Shown here one piece after another: positions 1 through 7,556 of a stretch of 17,613 nucleotides of DNA. Source of the stretch: Acidobacteriaceae bacterium (GTDB taxonomy: Bacteria > Acidobacteriota > Terriglobia > Terriglobales > Acidobacteriaceae); NCBI GenBank assembly GCA_030049955.1, contig JASIJX010000355.1, positions 1 to 17,613 of the forward strand, given 5' to 3'. The position numbers were made by a program, and so were the translations under genes. Each line of letters opens with the position of its first letter. The first letter of the stretch is position 1. The notes below the pieces were generated by a model. It saw only the letters and a program-made list of their open reading frames with translations, searched no databases and was not told the origin of the DNA.

Positions 1-653
1 ATGAGGCCATAACGCGAAACGCGGCCCCAGGTGGGCAGCACGCCGACCACGCCGCAGAAGCTGGCCGGCTGGCGGATAGAACCGCCGGTATCGGTGCCGA
101 GCGTGGCCACGGCCATGTTTGCGGCCACGGCTGCCGCCGAACCGCCGCTCGAGCCGCCGGGAACGCGCTCGGGATCGACCGGATTGCGCACCGGGCCGTA
201 GGCGGAGTTTTCATTCGACGAGCCCATGGCGAACTCGTCGCAGTTGAGCTTGCCGAGCACGACGGCGCCGGCTGCTTCAAGACGCGCAACGGCAGTGCAG
301 TCGTAGGGCGGATGGTAGCCCTTGAGGATCTTCGAGGCAGCAGTGGAGGGCGCGCCTTTGGTGACGAGCACGTCCTTGATGCCGACGGGAATGCCGGCCA
401 GCGGAGGCAGCGGGTCGCCTTTGGAGGCGATGGCGTCGATGCGCTGGGCCTGGGCGAGGGCGCGGTCGCGCGTGAGGCTCAGGTAGACGTTCAGATGAGG
501 ATTGAGTTTTTCGATGCGGTCGTAGTAGCCGGTGGCGAGATCGGCGGCCTTGGTGCGGCCCGCGGCGATTTCTACGCGCAGGGCGGCGAGCGTTTTGGGC
601 GTCTCAATAAATTTCTCGGCGAACTTCTCGGCGGGCTTGGTTTCGCTGGGCAA
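1..653 (-). CDS. gatA: Glutamyl/aspartyl-tRNA amidotransferase subunit A, 5' part (cut by window edge)
   Basis: Amidase subunit of GatCAB, which releases ammonia from glutamine and helps convert Glu-tRNA(Gln) and/or Asp-tRNA(Asn) to the amidated forms. The visible 217 codons show the amidase-signature core: GIPVGIKDV with the catalytic Lys, the Ser-rich stretch GGSSGGSAAAV with the cis-Ser, and DTGGSIRQPA with the nucleophile Ser, followed by GRVSRYGL. The frame is open to base 1, so the C-terminal half is missing. No ATG lies in frame near the start. A TTG at 651-653, seven bases after AGAGGG, is the best start and gives a protein beginning (M)PSETKPAEKF. The usual GLKPTYGR reads GVLPTWGR here, a mild variant. 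It lies 81 bp downstream of gatC, which supports the identity. gatB is not in view. Confidence 0.95.
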   Translation of the reverse strand, partial: MPSETKPAEKFAEKFIETPKTLAALRVEIAAGRTKAADLATGYYDRIEKLNPHLNVYLSLTRDRALAQAQRIDAIASKGDPLPPLAGIPVGIKDVLVTKGAPSTAASKILKGYHPPYDCTAVARLEAAGAVVLGKLNCDEFAMGSSNENSAYGPVRNPVDPERVPGGSSGGSAAAVAANMAVATLGTDTGGSIRQPASFCGVVGVLPTWGRVSRYGL

Positions 654-660
654 ATGCGTT

Positions 661-666
661 CCCTCT
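661..666 (-). promoter_or_regulatory. Ribosome binding site deciding the TTG start of gatA
   Basis: On the minus strand AGAGGG lies seven bases before the TTG at 653-651. No in-frame ATG or GTG occurs between the end of gatC and the first conserved residues, so this Shine-Dalgarno match is the main support for the TTG start. Confidence 0.6.
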
Positions 667-680
667 AAATTTTTGGCCGG

Positions 681-728
681 CGCGAGTCAGGAGGCCCGCG
701 CTACAGCCGGTCTGGAGACCGGCGCTAC
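681..728. repeat. Two tandem 24-bp palindromic repeat units in the gatC-gatA gap
   Basis: Units 681-704 and 705-728 agree at 18 of 24 positions by hand alignment, and each ends (plus strand) in CGCTAC. The right unit holds a perfect inverted repeat at 706-723: GCCGGTCT, a 2-base spacer GG, AGACCGGC. The left unit holds an imperfect version (CGCGAGTC / GGCCCGCG) that would still fold with one wobble and one mismatch. The pair fills most of the 81-bp gap between gatC and gatA. It resembles the small repeated palindromes of acidobacterial intergenic regions, but the family name and copy number are not known from this window. Confidence 0.6.
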
Positions 729-734
729 GTTCTC

Positions 735-1040
735 TCAACGCTCAATGACTTTGGGGACTTTAAAGAAGGCTCCGTTGGTTTCGGGCGCCTGCGACATGAC
801 GGCGGCGCGGTCGAGCGAAGGCCTTACTTCATCAGGGCGCAACGCGGCGGCGACGCTGCTCAATTCGCTCACCTGGGCCAGCGGCGCTACGCCTTCGGTG
901 TCGAGCTCGTTCAGTTCGGCAACGTAGTCGAGGATGGCGTTCAGGTCGCGGAGCATGCGGGGCGTCTCTTCCGGCGTGAGCTCAACATTCGCCAGCTCGG
1001 CGACGCGCTCTACGTCTTCGACAGTTACTTTGGCAGACAT
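735..1040 (-). CDS. gatC: Glutamyl/aspartyl-tRNA amidotransferase subunit C
   Basis: Small belt-like subunit (101 aa, normal family length near 95-105) that holds GatA and GatB together in the cytoplasmic amidotransferase. The N-terminus MSAKVTVEDVERVAELANVE is the typical GatC start (a helix ending in 'LA.vel'). The middle contains LNAILDYVAELNELDTEGV, and the C-terminus has the usual RPDEVRPSL followed by APETNGAFFKVPKVIE. The start is ATG at 1040, with AAGGGA about 12 bases upstream. gatA follows on the same strand after 81 bp, so the two are probably one transcript, interrupted by a palindromic repeat pair. Confidence 0.96.
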   Translation of the reverse strand: MSAKVTVEDVERVAELANVELTPEETPRMLRDLNAILDYVAELNELDTEGVAPLAQVSELSSVAAALRPDEVRPSLDRAAVMSQAPETNGAFFKVPKVIER

Positions 1041-1146
1041 GCGCTTTGAGATCCCTTAACTTTTTTCATCTGTGCGGCACAGGGCAGAAAACCGGCAATG
1101 ATTGCACGATCCCGAAGCTCAAGTATAGCTGGCCGCGGGCTGGGGA
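1041..1146 (-). promoter_or_regulatory. Intergenic region upstream of gatC, weak promoter candidate
   Basis: This 106-bp gap separates the propeller gene stop from gatC. On the minus strand a TATACT hexamer lies at 1127-1122, about 80 bases before the gatC ATG, but I see no convincing -35 box at the right spacing. AAGGGA near the ATG is the likely ribosome binding site. No clear rho-independent terminator for the upstream gene is visible; the GC-rich run near 1132-1140 is only partly self-complementary. Confidence 0.25.
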
Positions 1147-4100
1147 TCAGTCGACGGTGAGGGTGAGCGAGACGGTCTGCGAGAGGCCGGTGGAGGTGAC
1201 GGTAATGGGAATGGTGTAAGTGCCGGCGGGGGTGCTGCCCGAACTGGACTGGCCGCTCGATCCTCCGCTGCCTCCGCTACCGTTGGCGCCGCCAATGGCG
1301 CTGGCGCAGCTGGAGAGCCCGGCGATGAGCGCGGCGGCCAGCGCGACGGCAAAGAACGTTCTGCCGCGGCGGCCCAGGCCCAGCGAAATGAGTCCGAACG
1401 GAATGAAGCAAAGGGCCAGCGCCAGACCGGATGTGGGCAAGCCGGATGCCGGAGATTTTGAAGTGGGGCGGGCCTGCGCGAGGCCGGAGCTGCCGGTGTA
1501 AATTTCTACCTCGACGTTGCCCTGCTCCCCGGAATTGAGAGTTTCAGTGCTTGGGTTGAACAGGCACAGGGCGTTCGATGGCAGCGTGCCGCACTGGAAC
1601 GAGAATGTTCCCTGGGCGCCGGTGGGAGTGATTACCAGCTGGTAATCGCCCTGCTGGCCGCTGGTGACGATCTGGGTTGTGAGGCCCGACGGCCCAACGG
1701 TAAAGCTGAATCCGGTGCCGGAGAGCACGACTGTGGCAGGCGTGGCGACGGCGGTGGAACTGATGGTGAGCGCGCCCGTAGCGGAGCCGGTGGAGGTGGG
1801 CGAAAAGACAACCGAGGCGGTGCAACTCGAGCCGGGATTCACCGCGCCGCTGCAGGTGTTCTGTGCGACGCTGAAAGGGCCGGTGGCGGCGAGCGAAAGC
1901 GATGCGATGGCGTAGCTGCTGGCATTGGTGATGGTGATGTACTGCGCTGCGCTCTGCTGGCCCACGCCGATGGCATTGTTAAACAGCAACAGCGCGGGGC
2001 TGGTCTCTATGCCGCTGGTAAGCAGGCCAGCGCCATTGAGGGGAACTGCGGCCGCGGCGATGCCCGGCGTTGAAGAAGAGATGGCGAGCGTGGCAGCGAT
2101 GGCTCCGGTGGCGGCTGGCGTGAAGACGATGGCGACCGTGCAGGAGCTGCCCGAATTGAGCAGCGCTCCGCAGGTGGTGGTGGGAATGGAGTAGCTGGCC
2201 GCGGCCGGGCCGGTGATCTGGAAGCCGAGGTTGGCCATGGCCGCGCCGCCGGAGTTAGTGACGGTGATGGTCTGGGGCGCGCTAGCGACGCCGGGCTGCT
2301 GTTGCGAGAAGGTGAGGCTGGCCGGCGAAAGGGTGAATGCGCCCGGCTGGAGTCCAGTCCCGCTCAATGCGACGGTTCTAACGCCAAGCTGATCGGTGAG
2401 CGTGAGCGAGCCGGTGAGATTGCCGGACTGCGTGGGCGCAAACTGCACGCTGACGGTGCAGACTGAGTGCGCTGCCACGCCGCCCTGGCATCCGTTCGAC
2501 TGCTGAAAGTTGGCGCTCGCAGCGATGGACGTGATGCTGAGCGGCAGGTCGCCGTTGTTGGTGATGGTGAGCGGCTGCGCTGCGGAGATCTGATTTGCGG
2601 GAGTGGACGGGAACGACATCGAGGTCTGGCCAAGAATGTCGGTTGCGGGCGCGGCGCCGGTTCCTGAGAGCCCTACGGTTTGCGTGCCTGCGCTGTCGGT
2701 AAATGTAAGCAGACCGGTTGCCGGGCCCGCCTGCGTGGGCGCGAAGGCGATTTCCATCTGGCAACTGCTGTTGGTTGCGAGGCTTGTGCCGCAGGAGTTG
2801 CTGGCGATCTCGAAGGGCGTGGTTACGGAGACCGACGAGATAGCCACAGTGGCTGTGCCGGAGTTGATGAACTGGGCAGGAAGCGAGGAGGACGTGGAAT
2901 TATCAGCGACCTCGCCAAAGGAAAGGCTGGACGGGGTTAATGTAACGCTTCCGCTTGGCAGGCCTGTTCCATTGAGATCGACAGAGAGCTGGCCGCCGTA
3001 GATGTTGCCGGAGAGAATCATCTGCGCCGTGCGGGGACCTGTGGCCTGCGGAGTGAAGGTGACCTGGAGGGTGCATGTGCCGCTCGCGGCAACCGATGCA
3101 CTCAGGCAGCTTCCGGAGGCGGAGAAATCGGCATAGTCGTCGCCGCTAAAGCCCACCGAGGAAAACGTAAGAACCGAATTGCCGGTATTGGCGACGGTGA
3201 TGGTTTGTGCAGCGCTGGCAGTGCCGAGAACCTGGGCGGCGAAAGTAATGCTGGACGGCGATGCCGACGCGGCAGACAGGCTGATTCCCGCCGACCAGAG
3301 CGGAGTTTGCCAGATGCCGCGGCCGTAGGTTCCGGCGACGAGAACCGGGCTGGTTGCAGTGGGCGCCGCGGCAGTGAGCGCGACGACGGGCGCCTGCGGC
3401 AGTCCTGCGCCAAAGGCCGACCAGCAACTCGAGAGCGTCTGCGCGCAGGTCGAAACTTCCGTCGTGTAATAGACGCCGGCGTCGGTGGCGACATAGACGA
3501 CGTTGGCATTCTGCGGGTCGATAGCGAGCGCGTTCGCCGGAGCCTTGGGAAGATTAGCGGTAATGGTGTACCAGGTGACGCCGCCATTGGTGGAGCGGTA
3601 GACGGTCTTTACGCTCTCTCCCGTCTCTTGCGTGCCGGCGATGGTCACGTAGACGGTGTTGCCGCTGGTGTCATGAGGATCGATGACGACGCTCGAGATA
3701 TCGAAGCCGTAGTAGTTCAGCGGGTTGCTGTCGTTGGCGACCGTGCCGGTGGTGGTGAGATCGGTCCAGACGGGCATACTGCCGCTGGAGGGATTGAATG
3801 TCGAGCTAAGCACGTGACCGGGAAGGCTGGCGCCGCCATTTGCGGAGCCGTAGGTGCCGGCGTAGATGACGTCGCCGCCGGATTGCGCCTGGGCGGCGAG
3901 AGAGCGGATCAGCGCGTCGCCCTGGCAGGAGCCGGTGGTTGAACTGGTGTCGAGGATCGGGCTGATGGCGTTGGATGAGGTCCAGCCGGAGCCGGATGCG
4001 GGACCGCGCCACACCCTGCAGGTGCCGATGAGCAGTTGCGAGGCGTCGTTGGGATCGACCAGAAAGGGCGCAGGCGCGAACATGCCGTAGCCGTCATAGT

Positions 4101-6075
4101 CGAGGTCGGCGTTGCTTACGACGGGGCTGGTGCCGAAGTCCCCGGGCGTGCAGGGCGCGGACTGCGAGCAGCGATAGATGCCGACGCCAGCCTGATCGTT
4201 CACGTACCAGTTGAGGTAGTTGGTCGGGTCGACGGCCACCGGACCCCCGTAACCGCCTAGAACCTGCGGCCAGTCGACGGTTACAGTGCTGGTCTTTATG
4301 CCCGCTGCGCCGTTGACGCCGAGGCCGGTCAGCATGTTGTAGGGGCTGGTGAGGACAGGGGAGACGCTCTCGACTTCGGCGAGCGAGCCAAGGCTGCCGT
4401 TGAGGTTGTCGAAGTGGGTGGAGTCCGACGCGCTGCATGCGGCGCCGGTTTCGCCGACTGCATCCATGGAGCGCCACAGGCCGCTGTCATTGCCGAGCAG
4501 AATTTCCGACGGATTAGAAGCGTTCCAGGCCAGGGCGTGCTGAAATTCGCCCACCTGCGCGCTCATGCAGGTAGTGGAGCTGGTGGTGTTGCGCCACTGG
4601 CAGCCCATGGCCAGGCTGCACTTCCAAAGATCGTTGGCGCCGGCGAAGATGAGCGTGTCTTGCTGAGAGGGAAGGGCGGCAAGCGCCAGGTTGTAACTGC
4701 CGTCGGCGATGGTCACAGGCCCCTGCGAGGTGCTGGTGTCGAGAGCCGTGGTGGGCCACTGCTGGCTGAAGGTGAGTTGGGTATTCAGGCAGGCGCCGCT
4801 GTTCAGATTGCACTGGTCCTGCCAGAGGCCCTGGTCCTGGTTGTTGATGTCGACGGTCCAGGCGAAGGTGTCACCGGTCTCGGGGTTCACAGCGAGCGCA
4901 CCGCGAAAGATGGGGCAGGCAATGGAGCCGGTTGAGCCGGGATTGGTGGGACACAGCGACGTCGTCAGGCCGGAGTCGGGCTGCGCGGCGAGCCGCGTCC
5001 AGGTCACGCCGTCCGGCGACGAGTAATAACCGTGGTAGCGGACGGCGGCGATGAACATCTGGCGAATGGGGTTCCAGACGATTGCGGTGGCTGCATTCCC
5101 GTCCGGCAAGGGGAAGTTATCGTTCGGGCCCTGGACATCTTCGCCGTTGCCATCGGTGATCCTTGCCAGAAACCAGGTAACGCCACTGTCGTTGGAGTAG
5201 TAGAGACCCTGCAGGCTCGCGCCCGGCTCGACGGCATTCACAAGATCGCCCTCGTACGCCTGCGAGACTGCGGCCACGACGATCTGCGGATTCGCCGTGC
5301 TCCAGGCGAAGCCGGCGAAGCCCTCGCCAGCGAAGGCGTAGTTCTCAAGGCCGAGGTTGTCGCTGGCATCCTGCGTATACGGGATCAGACTCCAGGTGGC
5401 GCCGCCGTCAGTGGAGCGGAGGATTCCGTTGCCGTAGTAGGAGTCGAGCGCATCATTGGGGTCGCCGGTGCCGGCCAGCACTACGCCTGTTCCGCCGGGT
5501 TGAACGGTGAGCGCGCCGATGCTGATGGAAGGATCGATGATGCCGCCTTCGGCGGAGAGCGAATCGGTGAGAGGAACAAAGCTGACGCTGGAAGGCGTAG
5601 AGACGGCGGCGTTCTGCGCGGACCATACGCCGCCGCCCGTGGTGCCTACGTAGACATGATTGCCGGTGTTGTCGGAGGGGTCGAGCGCGATGGCGGAAAC
5701 GCGGCCGGTGACGAGACCAAAGTTCGAGGTTTGAACGGCGGTGGGACCCAGCGGGGTCCAGGTGGAGATAACGGAGGTCTGGATTTGCGGTGAAAGCCGG
5801 AATGTGGCGCCAGCGCGCGACGGGAACCGCTGCATGCGGCGGGCGGGCGACCAGCCGCGCGCTGCAAGGAATCGCGCGGCCTCAACGACTCGCGGCGGCT
5901 GATGCGGCGATGGGGAATTTGCCTGCGAGAATGCGGTAGTGCACGAAAAAGCTTGCCACGAAAAAATTGCCAGCGCGACCGCCAGGCATGCGCCGTCGGG
6001 GCCGGACCATCTGCGAATCGACTTCTTCCCTTTCCTGCTGCGCTCGGTGTATCTCAGGTCGGCGTCTTCGAGCAT
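1147..6075 (-). CDS. Giant secreted BNR/sortilin-like beta-propeller protein with Ig-like (choice-of-anchor-D-type) repeats
   Basis: A 1642-aa protein of unknown specific function. Residues 1-52 look like a long signal peptide: a K/R-rich stretch at 12-22, a hydrophobic core near 29-46, and possible cleavage after FSQA. Residues about 90-920 hold propeller-type repeats with Asp-box-like motifs: STDGGATW (~222), SNDSGVTW (~295), SPDGVTW (~355), STNGGVTW (~830), plus YVGTTGGGVW and AGTYGRGIW. Residues about 925-1455 form five Ig-like repeats of about 100 aa, each ending in a GTG or GAG turn and carrying a Cys pair, as in choice-of-anchor D/ASH-like domains. A sixth partial Ig-like domain follows, then a membrane hairpin (1550-1590), a Gly/Ser linker and a final beta-rich tail ending LTLTVD. 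ATG 6075 is preceded directly by an in-frame TGA, so it is the most upstream start. A carbohydrate-related or adhesive role is possible, but no catalytic site is evident. Confidence 0.85.
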   Translation of the reverse strand: MLEDADLRYTERSRKGKKSIRRWSGPDGACLAVALAIFSWQAFSCTTAFSQANSPSPHQPPRVVEAARFLAARGWSPARRMQRFPSRAGATFRLSPQIQTSVISTWTPLGPTAVQTSNFGLVTGRVSAIALDPSDNTGNHVYVGTTGGGVWSAQNAAVSTPSSVSFVPLTDSLSAEGGIIDPSISIGALTVQPGGTGVVLAGTGDPNDALDSYYGNGILRSTDGGATWSLIPYTQDASDNLGLENYAFAGEGFAGFAWSTANPQIVVAAVSQAYEGDLVNAVEPGASLQGLYYSNDSGVTWFLARITDGNGEDVQGPNDNFPLPDGNAATAIVWNPIRQMFIAAVRYHGYYSSPDGVTWTRLAAQPDSGLTTSLCPTNPGSTGSIACPIFRGALAVNPETGDTFAWTVDINNQDQGLWQDQCNLNSGACLNTQLTFSQQWPTTALDTSTSQGPVTIADGSYNLALAALPSQQDTLIFAGANDLWKCSLAMGCQWRNTTSSTTCMSAQVGEFQHALAWNASNPSEILLGNDSGLWRSMDAVGETGAACSASDSTHFDNLNGSLGSLAEVESVSPVLTSPYNMLTGLGVNGAAGIKTSTVTVDWPQVLGGYGGPVAVDPTNYLNWYVNDQAGVGIYRCSQSAPCTPGDFGTSPVVSNADLDYDGYGMFAPAPFLVDPNDASQLLIGTCRVWRGPASGSGWTSSNAISPILDTSSTTGSCQGDALIRSLAAQAQSGGDVIYAGTYGSANGGASLPGHVLSSTFNPSSGSMPVWTDLTTTGTVANDSNPLNYYGFDISSVVIDPHDTSGNTVYVTIAGTQETGESVKTVYRSTNGGVTWYTITANLPKAPANALAIDPQNANVVYVATDAGVYYTTEVSTCAQTLSSCWSAFGAGLPQAPVVALTAAAPTATSPVLVAGTYGRGIWQTPLWSAGISLSAASASPSSITFAAQVLGTASAAQTITVANTGNSVLTFSSVGFSGDDYADFSASGSCLSASVAASGTCTLQVTFTPQATGPRTAQMILSGNIYGGQLSVDLNGTGLPSGSVTLTPSSLSFGEVADNSTSSSLPAQFINSGTATVAISSVSVTTPFEIASNSCGTSLATNSSCQMEIAFAPTQAGPATGLLTFTDSAGTQTVGLSGTGAAPATDILGQTSMSFPSTPANQISAAQPLTITNNGDLPLSITSIAASANFQQSNGCQGGVAAHSVCTVSVQFAPTQSGNLTGSLTLTDQLGVRTVALSGTGLQPGAFTLSPASLTFSQQQPGVASAPQTITVTNSGGAAMANLGFQITGPAAASYSIPTTTCGALLNSGSSCTVAIVFTPAATGAIAATLAISSSTPGIAAAAVPLNGAGLLTSGIETSPALLLFNNAIGVGQQSAAQYITITNASSYAIASLSLAATGPFSVAQNTCSGAVNPGSSCTASVVFSPTSTGSATGALTISSTAVATPATVVLSGTGFSFTVGPSGLTTQIVTSGQQGDYQLVITPTGAQGTFSFQCGTLPSNALCLFNPSTETLNSGEQGNVEVEIYTGSSGLAQARPTSKSPASGLPTSGLALALCFIPFGLISLGLGRRGRTFFAVALAAALIAGLSSCASAIGGANGSGGSGGSSGQSSSGSTPAGTYTIPITVTSTGLSQTVSLTLTVD
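1306..1428 (-). other. Membrane hairpin with lipobox-like end inside the propeller protein's C-terminus
   Basis: Codons 1550-1590 of the giant protein encode two hydrophobic stretches, GLALALCFIPFGLISLGLG and FFAVALAAALIAGLSSC, separated by a basic GRRGR turn. The second ends in LSSC, which resembles a lipoprotein signal but lies deep inside the chain. It is followed by a Gly/Ser-rich linker and then a short beta-strand tail (GTYTIPITVTSTG... to LTLTVD). That tail looks like the final strands of the Ig-like domain begun before the hairpin. Confidence 0.65.
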
Positions 6076-6194
6076 TCACCCATCCGGACGGGTCCGGTCT
6101 CCTCGCTTCAAAAATGTTGCAAGGGGAAGAGAGGCGGAGCCACGATAATTCGCAGTCCGCTGCGATCTGATTCCTGTTTTTGAATTTGTTGCCC

Positions 6195-6200
6195 ATTATA
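6195..6200 (-). promoter_or_regulatory. Candidate -10 box for the giant propeller gene
   Basis: On the minus strand the sequence reads a perfect TATAAT at 6200-6195, about 120 bases before the ATG at 6075, in a locally AT-richer patch. No good TTGACA-like -35 box sits 16-18 bases upstream, so this rests on the -10 match and its place in a 284-bp gap between two transcription units. Confidence 0.35.
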
Positions 6201-6311
6201 GGACTGGACTTAAGAATCAGAGAGGCGATTCAGGGCGATGCCGGGCGAGAAACGGAGGGTTGGACCCAGAGAGTAAATGGGACGGGTTGGAGTGAGACAC
6301 AGAGATGGCAA

Positions 6312-6331
6312 CGGCCGCCCGGAGGCGGCCG
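6312..6331 (-). terminator. GC-rich hairpin after coxD, possible transcription end
   Basis: A perfect 8-bp inverted repeat (plus strand CGGCCGCC, loop CGGA, GGCGGCCG) lies about 29 bases downstream of the coxD stop. It fits a terminator or 3'-end stabiliser for the act-cox cluster. No T-run follows on the minus strand, so a classical rho-independent terminator is not shown. The rest of the 6076-6359 gap holds only the candidate promoter and no recognisable gene. Confidence 0.45.
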
Positions 6332-6359
6332 CTCTGCTTGAGTTTAGAAGTTGCTTCTT

Positions 6360-6689
6360 TTACCAGCGACCCCACGCGCGGCTGATGTAATCGGCCAGGG
6401 TCATCGAGATCAGGCCGAGGAAGATGAAGATGCCGGAGATGACGGTGAGCTTGGTGAGCTTGGGGCTGTACTTAACGTGCATGAAGAACAGCACGACAAG
6501 CATCATCTTGATGCAGGCGATGGCCAGCGCCGCGACCGGGTTGAAGATGCCCATGTCGATGTAGGAGACGCCGACGGTGGTGGCGGTGAGGACGAGCAGC
6601 GCCAAAAGTATGGCCAGATAGAGCATCGGGCTGACGATGTGGACGTGTTCGCCGGGGGTTTCGTCGTGGCTGGGTGGCTGCCGTTCCAT
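6360..6689 (-). CDS. coxD: caa3-type cytochrome c oxidase subunit IV
   Basis: A 109-aa membrane protein of the prokaryotic cytochrome oxidase subunit IV family. It has a short polar His-containing N-terminus (GEHVHIVSP) and then three hydrophobic segments at about residues 22-43, 50-71 and 80-101. The second contains the family's typical KMMLVVLFFMHVKYS. It is a small non-catalytic subunit thought to help oxidase assembly or stability. ATG 6689 has GAGGA six bases upstream. It is the last gene of the cox run, 78 bp after coxC, and that gap carries a degenerate octamer repeat. A GC hairpin follows the stop. An alternative symbol is ctaF. Confidence 0.9.
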   Translation of the reverse strand: MERQPPSHDETPGEHVHIVSPMLYLAILLALLVLTATTVGVSYIDMGIFNPVAALAIACIKMMLVVLFFMHVKYSPKLTKLTVISGIFIFLGLISMTLADYISRAWGRW

Positions 6690-6731
6690 GGTTTCCTCAG
6701 TTCTCAGTTCGTAGCTTTCGATCGCTGTTTC

Positions 6732-6763
6732 CTGCGTTCTTGCGCCCTTGCGCCGTTGTTCCC
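6732..6763 (-). repeat. Degenerate octamer tandem repeat in the coxC-coxD gap
   Basis: Read on the minus strand, four successive 8-mers are GGGAACAA, CGGCGCAA, GGGCGCAA and GAACGCAG. They are variants of the octamer pattern also found, better preserved, at the start of actE (14169-14208). The tract begins five bases after the coxC stop. It is followed by AACTGAG repeated twice, running into the coxD ribosome binding site. Confidence 0.5.
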
Positions 6764-6767
6764 TGCC

Positions 6768-7556
6768 TCACTGGTGCCGGCTTATCAGGTAGAGCAATGG
6801 GAACAGGAAGATCCAGATGATGTCGACAAAGTGCCAGTAGAGGCCGAAGTTCTCGACAAATGTCACGTGGCCTGAAGTGTAAGCACCTGCCTTTGCCCGC
6901 ACGATCATGAAGGCGAGAATGGCGATGCCGATGACCATATGCAGCGCGTGCATGCCGGTCATGGCGAAGTAGAGAAAGAAGTACATCTCGGTCTTGTTCG
7001 CCATGTCGAGGCCGAGGGGCTTGTCGTCCGGATATTGCTTGTGGACTTCAGGGTCAGCAGCCGGATTGACGAAGTCCTGCACGCTGTAGCGCAGGCCGGG
7101 GACGTGGTACTTTTCCCACTTCTCGTGCCACTCAATGCCCTTGATGCCGAGGAAGACCAGGCCCAGGACGAATGTGAGGCAGAGGAAAAGGAGCAGCATG
7201 CCTTTGCGCCGCATCTGCGCGCTCCAGACGCCCATGGCCATGGTGAAGCTGGAGATGATGAGCACGGTGGTGTTTGCCGTTCCCCAGAAAATGCTCAACT
7301 GGTGCGAGGCCTCGACGAAGGCCTGGTAGTACCAGTTGCGCATGATCAGGTAGGAGGCGAACAGGCCGCCGAAGAACATGATTTCCGTCAGCAGGAAGAG
7401 CCACATGGCAAAGTTTGTGGCATCGAACTGCTGCGCGACGGACTCGAAATGATGGCGCTGATACGGCGGATGTTCCGTGTGCGGAGCGTGGCCAGCCTCG
7501 GCCAGAACGCTGTGCGTCGTTGTCGGAACGGGCGTGGTTGTGGCGGTCTCAGACAC
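6768..7556 (-). CDS. coxC: Cytochrome c oxidase subunit III
   Basis: A 262-aa integral membrane subunit of the haem-copper oxidase with no redox centre. A hydrophilic N-terminus of about 45 residues is followed by some five membrane segments. Family motifs visible are [21 protein letters not shown] near residues 44-64, [20 protein letters not shown], and the C-terminal [20 protein letters not shown]. The start is GTG at 7556, which overlaps the coxA stop by eight bases (GTGTCTGA). AGAGGT lies about five bases upstream, which favours this start and suggests translational coupling. An alternative symbol is ctaE. Confidence 0.95.
   Translation of the reverse strand: MSETATTTPVPTTTHSVLAEAGHAPHTEHPPYQRHHFESVAQQFDATNFAMWLFLLTEIMFFGGLFASYLIMRNWYYQAFVEASHQLSIFWGTANTTVLIISSFTMAMGVWSAQMRRKGMLLLFLCLTFVLGLVFLGIKGIEWHEKWEKYHVPGLRYSVQDFVNPAADPEVHKQYPDDKPLGLDMANKTEMYFFLYFAMTGMHALHMVIGIAILAFMIVRAKAGAYTSGHVTFVENFGLYWHFVDIIWIFLFPLLYLISRHQ

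Noticed and set aside
5882..6196. Minus-strand frame starting right at the TATAATG near 6196
   Set aside because: It uses a different frame from the giant propeller gene and overlaps its signal peptide region. The ATG is part of the -10-like box, and the protein lacks any conserved feature.
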